From CAVSWT01 sp963731745 (GTDB lineage Bacteria; Bacteroidota; Ignavibacteria; Ignavibacteriales; Ignavibacteriaceae), in NCBI GenBank assembly GCA_963731745.1, contig CAVSWT010000023.1, positions 62,001 to 126,000 on the forward strand: 64,000 nt of DNA, given 5' to 3'. The position numbers and the translations under genes were made by a program. A model generated the notes under the pieces. That model was given only the letters and a program-made list of their open reading frames with translations, made no database searches and was not told the origin of the DNA. Positions 53,578 through 62,861 of the stretch are shown here, one piece after another. Each line of letters opens with the position of its first letter. Positions within the stretch are counted from its first letter, which is position 1.

Positions 53578-55501
53578 ATGGAAGATAAAACCGTACTTTT
53601 AGAAAAATCTTTATCCGAAATACACTCAACTGTAAAGATTGATGATTCTTCCAAATTTTGGAGACGTCTTCTATATTTTACAGGCCCTGCTTTTATGGTT
53701 TCAGTTGGTTATATGGACCCGGGAAATTGGGCAACCGATTTGGCAGGCGGTGCGCAATTTGGATATAAATTAATTTGGGTAATTCTTCTCGCCAACTTAA
53801 TGGCTATTCTTTTTCAAGCTTTATCAGCAAGGCTGGGCATAGTTTTGGGCCGCGATTTAGCTCAAGCCTGCAGAGATCATTATCCCAAAGCTTTAAATTA
53901 TATTTTATGGATAATTTGTGAGATTGCAATTGCAGCCTGCGATCTTGCAGAAGTGTTAGGTTCAGCGGTTGGTTTGTATTTGCTTTTCGGTATCCCGATT
54001 ATTTGGGGAGTATTAATAACCACATTCGATGTTTTAATTTTAATGGTATTAATTCATTTTGGAATAAGAAAAATGGAAGCTTTCATATTAGCTTTGATAG
54101 CAACCATAGGTATTTGTTTTGCTTTCGAAATGTTTCTTTCAAATCCAAATTTTGGTGATATTGCTAAAGGATTTATTCCTACTTCTCTTAACGCTGATGC
54201 TTTGTATATTTCACTTGGTATAATCGGCGCAACAGTGATGCCTCACAATTTATATCTTCATTCCGCTCTTGTTCAATCAAGAAATATTAAAAGAACACAG
54301 ACGGGAATTAGAGATGCAAATCAATTTAATTTAATAGATTCTGTTGTAGCATTAAATGCAGCGTTTTTTGTTAATGCTGCCATTTTAATTTTAGCCGCTG
54401 CAGTATTTTATACATCCGGTCATTCAGAAGTAGCTTCAATTATTGACGCACACTCTTTGTTAGCGCCTCTGCTAGGGAATAGCATCGCCCCAATTGCTTT
54501 TGGAATCGCTCTATTAGCTGCCGGACAGTCGTCAACTATAACGGGAACTTTTGCCGGACAAATTGTTATGGAAGGATTTGTCGGTTTAAAAATGAGGCCG
54601 TGGCTTCGTCGCCTTAATAACACGAATGATCGCAATTATTCCAACGGTAATTGTGATGAAAATTTCCGGTGACAGATCAGTCGATACATTGCTTGTTCTT
54701 TCGCAAGTAATATTGTCATTACAATTGCCGTTTGCACTTGTTCCTTTGCTTCATTTTACATCCAGTAAATTTAAGATGAAAGAATTTGCTTCAATATTTT
54801 GGATTAGAGCCATAGCATGGATAGCTGCTGGTTTTATCATAGTTCTGAATTTAAAATTAGTTTATGATTTTATTGCTGAGAATATTTCAGCAAGCGGTGC
54901 TGCCGGCGATCTAACAAAATTTTTATTAATCCCAATAGTTACATTTCTAATTGGCATTTTAGGTTGGATAATATTTGAACCCTATTTGAAGAAGGAGCAA
55001 TTAGTTAAATTAGAAAAAATGTTAACTAAGAAACCAATTGCATCGAGGGCAGCAAAAACAATGGATATTCAAAAAAGCACATATAAGAAAGTTGGAATTG
55101 CGTTAGAAGGGAATACTCAGCGGGATGAAAAAATAATAGATGGTTCATTGCCATTATTAAAAACACTTGCTGTTAATATTTATTTAATTCATTGCGTTGA
55201 AACAGTTGCCGGACGGTTTATAGGCGATCTTGTCGGTGATGAAAAAGCAAATGAGATGCACGATTATTTATTATCTTTTGTTAATAAATTGAAAAAAGAA
55301 AATATTTCAGCAATGCCTGTAATAGGCGGCGGCGAACCGGAAGATGAAATTGCAAGAATCTGCAAAGTGGAAAATCTCGAACTACTAATTGTAGGAAGCC
55401 ATGGTCACAAGTTATTGGGAGATATAATTCATGGCTCTACTGCTAATGAAGTAAGACATAGAGTAAAGATACCGGTGCTTGCAATTCCAGTTGAGGAATA
55501 A
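53578..55501 (+). CDS. Nramp divalent metal transporter fused to a UspA domain, frameshifted in the record
   Basis: Proton-coupled Mn2+/Fe2+ importer of the inner membrane with a cytoplasmic C-terminal universal stress domain. The transporter has SVGYMDPGNWATDLAGGAQF (DPGN) and GATVMPHNLYLHSALVQSRN (MPHN), and about 11 helices. At about 54613-54620 one extra A breaks the frame: LRRLNNTNDRN should read LRRLITRMIAIIP. It continues in the next frame from 54626. From about residue 505, YKKVGIALEGNTQRDEKI through LLIVGSHGHKLLGDIIHGST to VKIPVLAIPVEE is a UspA domain with a G-x2-G-x9-G(S/T) ATP-type motif. Start chosen at ATG 53578. Full length about 641 residues. Confidence 0.9.
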
Positions 55502-55563
55502 TATTTTTTAAATCTAACCAAAGGGTAATTATTAATTTTGCTTTTAGAATCTTCATTTAGATT

Positions 55564-57729
55564 ATGAAAAAATTCCTATCACTTTTTGCAATATTAATTC
55601 TGCTTACAAATTTAATTACTGCTCAAGGTGTTAGCTTACAATATGATACTTCCACCGTTCAAGTAAAATATGCTATAAAGATGCTTCGGAAGGCACTTTT
55701 AGAAAAAGGATATTCGATACAAAAAAGAGAATCTGATTATTCAATTTCTATCATAATAAATTCAGAAATTTTAAAAGCTGAAGAATACATCTTAAAACCG
55801 AACGGAAATAAGATTACAATTACCGGAGGTGATGGAACAGGTGTCATTTACGGTGCGCTTTCACTTGAGGAGGATATTCGCAATGGCGTTACTCTGTCAA
55901 ATGTAAGTGAAAGAAGTGAATCTCCAAAATTACAATTCCGTGCTATTAAATTTGATTTGCCATGGGATACCTACCGCCACAGCTATGCACTTTACCAGCA
56001 CCAGGAAACATGTAAAGACCTTAAATTTTGGGAAGCATTTCTTGATATGATGGCTGAGAACAGATTTAATTCACTTACACTATGGAATCTCCATCCGTAT
56101 ACTTTTTTAATTAAGCCAGAGGACTTTCCTGAAGCAAGTCCATGGAATGCAAAAGAAATGGATGAATGGAAAAAGTTGTTTCATGGAATTTTTAGAATGG
56201 CAAAAGAACGTGGTATCGATACATACATAATGCCTTTTAATATATTTGTAACACCTGAGTTTTCAAAAGCTCATAATGTAGAAATGTTTAACCTTGATCA
56301 TTTCCATTATGTTAATGCAGATACATCCGAAATTATAAAACGATATACCCGTGAGTGCGTTACACAAATGCTTGACGAGTATCCTGATCTAACAGGCATC
56401 GGGCTTACGCTTGGTGAGGGAATGGGAGGAATGACTCCGCAGCAGCGTGAGAGTTGGATTAAAGAAACTATTATTAAAGGGATGAGTCTTGCAAACCGAA
56501 AGTCAAAGCTAATTCATAGGATTCCTTTTTCCGGCAATACCGGATCATTAGGCGCAACCAACATTGAAATGGAACAGATTACCCGCAAAGCAATAGAACA
56601 GGAAGCGGCAATGGATTGTTTTGAAGGGCCAGTTTGGGCAAGCCTTAAATTTAATTGGTCGCATCCACTATCAACAACAAAGCTAATAAAAGTTCATGGC
56701 GGCAAAATATATGGAACTTATTGGGACCCTAAACCGGAAGGCTACAAAATAGTTTGGACTGTTCGCAATGAAGATTTCTTTTGTCTGCGATGGGGAGTCG
56801 CAGATTTTATCCGGCAGCATATAGCTGAAAATACTCCTGATTATGTTGGAGGTTATTTTATAGGATCCGAAACATATATTCCAGCTAAAGATTATTTCAC
56901 CAAGCCTGGATTTTCAGTTAATTGGAAATATGCTTTTCAGCGTCAATGGTTATTCTATAAATTGTGGGGAAGATTACTTTACAATCCTTTTACTTCTGAC
57001 AGTATATTCAGGAATGAATTTATCCGGCGTTATGGAAAACAAGCCGCAGTACTTTATGATGCTTACGGACTTGCCGGTAAAACTCCTTTGCAGTTAGCTT
57101 CAACATTCGATTGTACCTGGGACTTTACTTTATACAGCGAAGGATTTATGGCGCTTAACCCGGAAGATAAAAGAGTGGAATATATTTCTGTTGACCGGCA
57201 AATTAATCAACCGCCTCTTGATACTGATTACGTTTCTATAGCAGAATATGTAAAAACAATTTCATCAGGAAAATCTTTCGGAAAAGATAAAATTATTCCA
57301 CCAGATTTAGTAGCAATGCTTGAGAAGGATTATAATAAAGCTCTTGAGCTAGTTAAAAATATTAATGTTTCCGGTAATGATCCTCTTATGTTTGAAGTTT
57401 CCGATGTAAAAACTTGGGCTAATTTAGGATTATTTTTTGTCGAAAAAATTAAAGGGGCAGTTGCGCTGGAAACATATAGAATAAACGGCGGCGAAGAATA
57501 CAAACAGAATTCAGTTAAGCATCTTGAGAATGCACTGCATTTTTGGGATGAAATTATAAATATAACCAGCCCAATTTATAAAGATATGCCTTTGGTACAT
57601 TACAGTGAGCAGGATGGCAAATCATGGAAAGAGAATGACAATCTTCGCTTTCATTGGAGACTGCTTAGGCCAGATGTTGCCAGGGATATTGAAATTGCTA
57701 AAAATTCAAAAGTAAATGGTGGTAAATGA
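55564..57729 (+). CDS. Secreted glycoside hydrolase-like protein (GH20/GH67-type fold)
   Basis: Secreted protein of 721 residues with a clear signal peptide (FLSLFAILILLTNLITAQG). The N-terminal domain, with ITGGDGTGVIYGALSLEEDI, resembles the small zincin-like domain that precedes GH20 and GH67 catalytic barrels. The TIM barrel starts LQFRAIKFDLPWDTYRHS with MMAENRFNSLTLWNLHPYTF, and has GIGLTLGEGMGGMTPQQRES, where a glutamate (LGEG) sits in a catalytic-like position, and AAMDCFEGPVWASLKF. The exact family and substrate are uncertain; alpha-glucuronidase or hexosaminidase relatives are possible. Its last four bases overlap the start of the VIT1 gene. Confidence 0.72.
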   Translation: MKKFLSLFAILILLTNLITAQGVSLQYDTSTVQVKYAIKMLRKALLEKGYSIQKRESDYSISIIINSEILKAEEYILKPNGNKITITGGDGTGVIYGALSLEEDIRNGVTLSNVSERSESPKLQFRAIKFDLPWDTYRHSYALYQHQETCKDLKFWEAFLDMMAENRFNSLTLWNLHPYTFLIKPEDFPEASPWNAKEMDEWKKLFHGIFRMAKERGIDTYIMPFNIFVTPEFSKAHNVEMFNLDHFHYVNADTSEIIKRYTRECVTQMLDEYPDLTGIGLTLGEGMGGMTPQQRESWIKETIIKGMSLANRKSKLIHRIPFSGNTGSLGATNIEMEQITRKAIEQEAAMDCFEGPVWASLKFNWSHPLSTTKLIKVHGGKIYGTYWDPKPEGYKIVWTVRNEDFFCLRWGVADFIRQHIAENTPDYVGGYFIGSETYIPAKDYFTKPGFSVNWKYAFQRQWLFYKLWGRLLYNPFTSDSIFRNEFIRRYGKQAAVLYDAYGLAGKTPLQLASTFDCTWDFTLYSEGFMALNPEDKRVEYISVDRQINQPPLDTDYVSIAEYVKTISSGKSFGKDKIIPPDLVAMLEKDYNKALELVKNINVSGNDPLMFEVSDVKTWANLGLFFVEKIKGAVALETYRINGGEEYKQNSVKHLENALHFWDEIINITSPIYKDMPLVHYSEQDGKSWKENDNLRFHWRLLRPDVARDIEIAKNSKVNGGK

Positions 57730-58850
57730 ACGAAGTAAATAATGTAGATAAAAAAACAATTTCAATCTGGCATTATCATTTGCAGGATGAAATAGATGCA
57801 GCATATTTATATAGGACGCTTGCAAGTTTAGTCTCTGAACCGAAAAGAAATAAAATTTATTTGCAGCTTGCAGAAGTTGAAGATAAGCATGTGGCAATTT
57901 GGAAAGAACAATTAGAAAAATATAATCAAAAAATTGGTGCATTAAATCCTTCAACAAAAGCGAAATTTGTATCATGGTTTTCTATAAAATTTGGCCCTTC
58001 TCTTTTAACGAGAATGATGTTAAAGGAGGAAGCAACCGAAGTAAAATCATATCTTGGATTATATAATTCAACTCAAGTTGATTCAACAAAATCAATTGCA
58101 TTAAAGTTAGCACGCGATTCTGCACAGCATGCAAATAAGCTGATGAAAACAGATGGAGTGTCTGAAGAACCATGGCATAGCTCTGAATCCGGAGGTATGC
58201 TAAGAAATGTTGTTTACGGTTTTAATGACGGCTTAACTGCAAACTTTGGATTAATTGCAGGAATGATTGGAGCAGCTGCAGCACCTCATATTATTTTAAT
58301 GACCGGTTTGGCGGGAATGATAGCAGATTCATTATCTATGGGATCTTCAGGTTATTTAGCAGCAATAAGTGAAAAGGAAGTTTTTGATCATGAAAAAAGA
58401 ATGGAAGCTGAAGAAATTAAATTAATGCCTGAACTTGAAACAGAAGAGCTTGCTTTAATTTATGAATCAAAAGGAATGGAAACGGGCGAAGCAAAAAGGT
58501 TAGCTGTTGAAGCAATGAAAAATCCCGAACAGGTTTTGGAAGACAAGGTGAGAGAAGAACTTGGTATAACGGAAAGCCTGCAAAGTCCGCTTAAAGAGGG
58601 TTGGATAACAGGCACTGCAACCGCTGTGGGAGCTTTGATTCCTATTTTTCCATTTTTCTTTTTTAGCGGAAGTGCAGCAATTTGGACTTCATTTATAATT
58701 TCAATGCTTGCTCACTTTGGAGTTGGAGCAGCGAGAAGCTTTTTTACAGGAAGAGGGATTTTTAAAAGCGGCTTTGACATGTTTATAGTTGGATTCGGCG
58801 TTGCTGCTGTTGGTTACTTTATTGGTGAATTGATTTTAAAGTTCTTATAA
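57726..58850 (+). CDS. Rubrerythrin-VIT1 fusion, membrane-bound ferritin-like metal exporter (MbfA-type)
   Basis: Integral membrane protein of 374 residues. The N-terminal 130 residues are a ferritin-like four-helix domain with YHLQDEIDAAYLYRTLASL and LAEVEDKHVAIWKEQL (glutamate and histidine ligands of a di-iron site). The C-terminal half is a VIT1/CCC1-type carrier: NVVYGFNDGLTANFGLIAGM, IADSLSMGSSGYLAAISEKE and a bundle of hydrophobic helices to LKFL. MbfA-type proteins export Fe2+ or Mn2+ and resist oxidative stress. Together with DtxR and Nramp it suggests balanced import and export of metal. Start overlaps the glycosidase stop (ATGA). Confidence 0.88.
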   Translation: MNEVNNVDKKTISIWHYHLQDEIDAAYLYRTLASLVSEPKRNKIYLQLAEVEDKHVAIWKEQLEKYNQKIGALNPSTKAKFVSWFSIKFGPSLLTRMMLKEEATEVKSYLGLYNSTQVDSTKSIALKLARDSAQHANKLMKTDGVSEEPWHSSESGGMLRNVVYGFNDGLTANFGLIAGMIGAAAAPHIILMTGLAGMIADSLSMGSSGYLAAISEKEVFDHEKRMEAEEIKLMPELETEELALIYESKGMETGEAKRLAVEAMKNPEQVLEDKVREELGITESLQSPLKEGWITGTATAVGALIPIFPFFFFSGSAAIWTSFIISMLAHFGVGAARSFFTGRGIFKSGFDMFIVGFGVAAVGYFIGELILKFL

Positions 58851-58863
58851 AAAAGTTAAACCT

Positions 58864-58890
58864 TGAAGTTCACTAATTGAGTGAACTTCA
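58864..58890. terminator. Hairpin between convergent VIT1 and T9SS genes
   Basis: TGAAGTTCACT, loop AATTG, AGTGAACTTCA: a perfect 11-bp stem between the stops at 58850 and 58923. The minus strand has a T-run shortly after it (GGTTTAACTTTTTT), so it can end the minus-strand genes and probably both. Confidence 0.7.
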
Positions 58891-58922
58891 CGTAACAATA
58901 AATCCTGCCTGGAAATAAAAAA

Positions 58923-59795
58923 TTACTTTGTTAAAATCATTTTTCTTGTTTGTATAAATGAGCCAATTCGTAATTGATAAAAATAAACTCCCGAAGATAA
59001 AATTTTACCATTAGAAGAAGAATGAAATTCTACCTGGTATTTGCCGGCTGGTTTGAATCCATCAAATAAAGTTTCCACTTCATTTCCTAAAATATCATAA
59101 ACTTTCAAAGTCTGTTGAGCAGCAATGGGCGACTGCCAGCTAATTATTGTAGATGGATTAAAAGGGTTTGGGTAATTCTGATCAAGCTGAAAGGTAGTTA
59201 TTTCTGATGGTTCGTTGACAGATGTTGCATCGCCGCTAAGTGAAATATCATCAACTAAAAAAACTGAGCCGATATGTGCATGCCCTGCAGTATCGTTTGC
59301 AATTGTAATGCTAATTAAACATGAGTCAGCGGGAACCGCGCTGTTTGTATAATAGATAGGGATACTAAAAGCGGTGTAACTTGATACTGCGGGAAATTCC
59401 AATGCTCCAACGCCTACCACAGAACCACCGCCCCACATTCCTACAACTACATCTAATTTATCATTTGACACCGAGCTTAATTTATAATAGCCATCTACAG
59501 CAGCGTAATTTTTTGAAATGGGAAATCCTTTTCCTCCTAATTTACCGGCTCCAATTAACGGAGTGTAAACACCTTCTAAGGAGTTAATAACTTCACCTTT
59601 TACTGAAGAAGACTCACTATGTGCATCTGATGATTGCGTTACAGGTACTATACTTATAGTGGGAAAGTTATTTGTGTACCAACCATCCGGTTCGCCGTTT
59701 GTCCATTGCTCAAAGCCGCTATTTGGTACTTGAGAGAAAGCTTGAGTACAGAAAAAGATAAAAGAGAAAATAAAAAATGATAAACGAAAGTTCAT
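58923..59795 (-). CDS. T9SS type A sorting domain protein, paralog 1
   Basis: Secreted protein of 290 residues. The signal peptide is followed by PNSGFEQWTNGEPDGWYTNN, a lectin-like beta-sandwich start, then GYYKLSSVSNDKLDVVVGMW and HIGSVFLVDDISLSGDATSV, the closing strand shared by the three tandem paralogs. The C-terminal sorting domain is NYPNPFNPSTIISWQSP, KVYDILGNEVETLFDGFKPA and GVYFYQLRIGSFIQTRKMIL. No catalytic motif is apparent; it is perhaps a carbohydrate- or surface-binding protein. Gaps of about 218 bases separate it from paralog 2. Confidence 0.85.
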   Translation of the reverse strand: MNFRLSFFIFSFIFFCTQAFSQVPNSGFEQWTNGEPDGWYTNNFPTISIVPVTQSSDAHSESSSVKGEVINSLEGVYTPLIGAGKLGGKGFPISKNYAAVDGYYKLSSVSNDKLDVVVGMWGGGSVVGVGALEFPAVSSYTAFSIPIYYTNSAVPADSCLISITIANDTAGHAHIGSVFLVDDISLSGDATSVNEPSEITTFQLDQNYPNPFNPSTIISWQSPIAAQQTLKVYDILGNEVETLFDGFKPAGKYQVEFHSSSNGKILSSGVYFYQLRIGSFIQTRKMILTK

Positions 59796-60013
59796 AATTG
59801 TTACCTCCAGATTAATACTCCGCTGTATTCAGAAAATTTTAAAAATATTTTCCTGCAGAATTAATAAATATTTAAAGCTTTGGAAAGGATAGTTAGTGAA
59901 TTGAAAATATAATATTGACCTAAGGAAAGCAAGCTTATTTGCTTAAGATGATATTATCATTTCATTAATTTTTATTAATTATTCACAAGTGAAATAATAA
60001 AGGTTGAAAATAA

Positions 60014-60865
60014 TTATTTTGTTAATATCATTTTTTTTGTCTGAATGAATGACCCTGCCTTTAACTGATAGAAATAAATTCCTGAAGGCAAATTTTTAAT
60101 CCCTGTTGATGAATTAAATTCTACTTCATATTCCCCGGCGGGTCTGTATTCATTAACAAGATTTGCAATTTCATTTCCCAGAATGTCATATACTTTTAAT
60201 GACTGAAAACCATCTTTAGGAACTTGCCAGCTAATTTTGGTACTAGGATTAAAGGGATTTGGGTAATTCTGATTAAGTTTAAAATCGTTAATGATAGAAA
60301 TATCGTCAACAGAAGTTGCATTCTCGTCTAAAGTAATATCATCAACATAAAAGACGGTTCCCTCATGAAATTTAATTGAATCACTGCCTGATGAGAATGT
60401 TATCTGGCAAGAGTCAGGAGCATCTGTTAAGGTATTATATAAGAAAGGAAGTACAAATTTTGTATAAGTTGTTGAGATTGGGAAAAATGAAGCATTAAAA
60501 CCAAGCGCCTTTCCATTTCCATATATTATGGCAAGAACAGAAAACTTATCTCCCAGTACGGAATTTATTTTATAATATCCGCTGACGCTATAATATCTTT
60601 TTGAAATTGGGAAGCCCTTTTGACCTGGTAATCCAGATATAGTTATAGCGGCGACGATTATATTATTATTCTTTATCGTCTCCCCCCGAAGCGCGTAGGA
60701 ACCACTATGAGCATCGGTAGTTTGAGTTACATTTGTAAGAAACGAATACCATCCGTCTGGAGTTCCGTTAGTCCATTGTTCAAATCCCGAATTTGGTACT
60801 TGCGAAAAAGTTAGTATGGAATAAGAAGTAAGCATTAACATCAGGGTTATTAATAAATTCTTCAT
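60014..60865 (-). CDS. T9SS type A sorting domain protein, paralog 2
   Basis: Secreted protein of 283 residues, same layout as its neighbours: signal peptide, PNSGFEQWTNGTPDGWYSFL, VTQTTDAHSGSYALRGETI, GYYKINSVLGDKFSVLAIIY, HEGTVFYVDDITLDENATSV and the sorting domain NYPNPFNPSTKISWQVP with GIYFYQLKAGSFIQTKKMIL. The sequence differs from paralog 1 throughout, so the duplication is not recent. Function unknown; export by T9SS is inferred from the C-terminal domain. Confidence 0.85.
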   Translation of the reverse strand: MKNLLITLMLMLTSYSILTFSQVPNSGFEQWTNGTPDGWYSFLTNVTQTTDAHSGSYALRGETIKNNNIIVAAITISGLPGQKGFPISKRYYSVSGYYKINSVLGDKFSVLAIIYGNGKALGFNASFFPISTTYTKFVLPFLYNTLTDAPDSCQITFSSGSDSIKFHEGTVFYVDDITLDENATSVDDISIINDFKLNQNYPNPFNPSTKISWQVPKDGFQSLKVYDILGNEIANLVNEYRPAGEYEVEFNSSTGIKNLPSGIYFYQLKAGSFIQTKKMILTK

Positions 60866-60903
60866 ATCATTTTACCTTATTATTTATTTAGCGGCAACGC
60901 ATA

Positions 60904-61767
60904 TTATTTAATAATCATTAATTTTTTTGCTGCATAATAATTCCTAGTTTTTAGCTGATAAAAATAAATACCACTTGCCAAATTAGAAGCGTTAAAAGTT
61001 AAACTATGTTTTCCCTTTAATTCAAAATTATTTTTTAGTGTAGCTACTTCATTACCTAAAAGATCATGTATTTTCAATGACACAAATCCGTCAGTTGACA
61101 ATTGATAATCAATTCTTGTATTTGGGTTAAATGGATTTGGGTAATTCTGAGAAAGTCCAAATTTGTAAACCTGTGTATTCTCTTCAATAGATGTAGAAGT
61201 GCCTTCAAATGCTATGTCATCTAAATAACACACCGATCCTGCATGTGCGCTGGAGGTTTCATTTATAAAAGAAATAGTTATTAAACACCTATCGGGTGTG
61301 TCGCCGGTTGTATAAAGAATCGGCAGTGAAAAATTTGTGTAGGCGTCTGCGACTGGATACCCATGGCTGGCAATGCCAATAGCTTTTTCGTTTTTATAAA
61401 ACAGAACTAGTACATACATGAGATCTCCTTCCACAGAGCTAAACTTATAAAATCCGTTTAAGCTTGCATGTCTTTCAGAAACAGGAATACCCATGTCTTC
61501 TACCTTGCCTGACGTAATTATTGGAGCGTAAATTCCGGTGTTCCAGGTAATGGCTTCACCCCTGAGTGCTGAATTTCCGCTATGTGAATCATTAGTTTGA
61601 GTAACTGTAATTAAATTAATAGTAGTATATCTAGCATTATTTGTATACCATCCATTAGGTTCAGCGTTGGTCCATTGTTCAAAACTGCCATTAGGAATTT
61701 GCGAAAAAGTTTGTGAGGTAATAAAAAGTAAAAACAAAATTGAAATTAATAATGGCCGCCTACTCAT
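60904..61767 (-). CDS. T9SS type A sorting domain protein, paralog 3
   Basis: Secreted protein of 287 residues. Signal peptide, then IPNGSFEQWTNAEPNGWYTN, VTQTNDSHSGNSALRGEAIT, GFYKFSSVEGDLMYVLVLFY and HAGSVCYLDDIAFEGTSTSI. The sorting domain reads NYPNPFNPNTRIDYQLS with FELKGKHSLTFNASNLASGI and ends AAKKLMIIK, a more divergent tail than in the other two paralogs. It is the first gene of the tandem set and lies 38 bases before paralog 2, so these two may share a transcript. Confidence 0.85.
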   Translation of the reverse strand: MSRRPLLISILFLLFITSQTFSQIPNGSFEQWTNAEPNGWYTNNARYTTINLITVTQTNDSHSGNSALRGEAITWNTGIYAPIITSGKVEDMGIPVSERHASLNGFYKFSSVEGDLMYVLVLFYKNEKAIGIASHGYPVADAYTNFSLPILYTTGDTPDRCLITISFINETSSAHAGSVCYLDDIAFEGTSTSIEENTQVYKFGLSQNYPNPFNPNTRIDYQLSTDGFVSLKIHDLLGNEVATLKNNFELKGKHSLTFNASNLASGIYFYQLKTRNYYAAKKLMIIK

Positions 61768-62013
61768 ACATTGCTCCTATAGAGATTTACCGATCAAATC
61801 GAAAATATTTATTAACGGGGAAAAACTTCATTTAAGGAAAGAATTGAAATCAAGATATGACATTAAATTCGACAAAGCAACATAAATTTTTACAATTCTT
61901 TTTTGCATTTATTAAATGATTGTTTCATTGGTTTTTAAATCATAAATAAATAAATTGTGATAAGAAAAAAAATAATCCCAATCAAAAAATTTTAACAACA
62001 TCTTATTTTAATA

Positions 62014-62787
62014 ATGAAAAAAATTAGAATTCTTTCATGGAATGTTAACGGCATTAGAGCTGTTCATAAAAAAGGTTTTACTGAATGGCTTTTAAAAGAA
62101 AATCCCGATATCCTTTGTGTACAGGAAACTAAAGCTCATGAAGAACAATTAGTTGACGAATTAATAAATATACCTGGCTATCATTCATATTTTTGTTCCG
62201 GAGAAAGAAAAGGATACAGCGGGGTAGCGATTTATTCAAAAGAAGAACCAATTTCTATAAATAAAGGATTTGGAATTGAACAATTTGATAACGAAGGAAG
62301 AATATTAATTGCTGAATATCCTGAGTTTGTTCTATTTAATATTTATTATCCAAACGGAAAAGCACGGGCTGAAAGACTTCAATATAAAATGGAATTTTAT
62401 GATGCATTTTTGAATTATGTTAACAAGCTTAAGAAGAAAGGTAAAAAAATTATTTTTTGCGGTGATGTTAATACAGCACATAAAGAAATTGATTTAGCAC
62501 GTCCGAAAGAAAATTCAAAAACTTCAGGCTTCCTTCCTCAAGAAAGAGAATGGATAGACAAAGTAATAAGCAATAAATATATTGATACATTCAGAATGTT
62601 TAACCAAGAACCTAATCAATATACTTGGTGGGATCAAGTTACGCGTGCGCGTGAACGAAATGTGGGCTGGCGTATTGATTATTTTTTCGTCTCTGAAGAC
62701 TTAAAATCCAACGTTAAAAATGCATTTATTTTAAGCGATGTGATGGGTTCTGATCATTGCCCCATTGGCATTGAAATACATATTTAA
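62014..62787 (+). CDS. xth: Exodeoxyribonuclease III
   Basis: AP endonuclease and 3'-5' exonuclease of base-excision repair. The endonuclease/exonuclease/phosphatase fold motifs are all present: RILSWNVNGIRAVHKKGF, ILCVQETKAHEEQL (metal glutamate), IFCGDVNTAHKEIDLARPK, QYTWWDQVTRARERNVGWRI with DYFFVSEDL, and MGSDHCPIGIEI (catalytic Asp-His). At 257 residues it is complete. The photolyase gene begins 74 bases downstream on the same strand, giving a pair of DNA repair genes. Confidence 0.96.
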   Translation: MKKIRILSWNVNGIRAVHKKGFTEWLLKENPDILCVQETKAHEEQLVDELINIPGYHSYFCSGERKGYSGVAIYSKEEPISINKGFGIEQFDNEGRILIAEYPEFVLFNIYYPNGKARAERLQYKMEFYDAFLNYVNKLKKKGKKIIFCGDVNTAHKEIDLARPKENSKTSGFLPQEREWIDKVISNKYIDTFRMFNQEPNQYTWWDQVTRARERNVGWRIDYFFVSEDLKSNVKNAFILSDVMGSDHCPIGIEIHI

Positions 62788-62861
62788 AGATATTTCTTTT
62801 TATATTCCTTTCGAAAAACTCTAATCATACATTTATTAATTAATCTTTCCTTAAAATTTAA

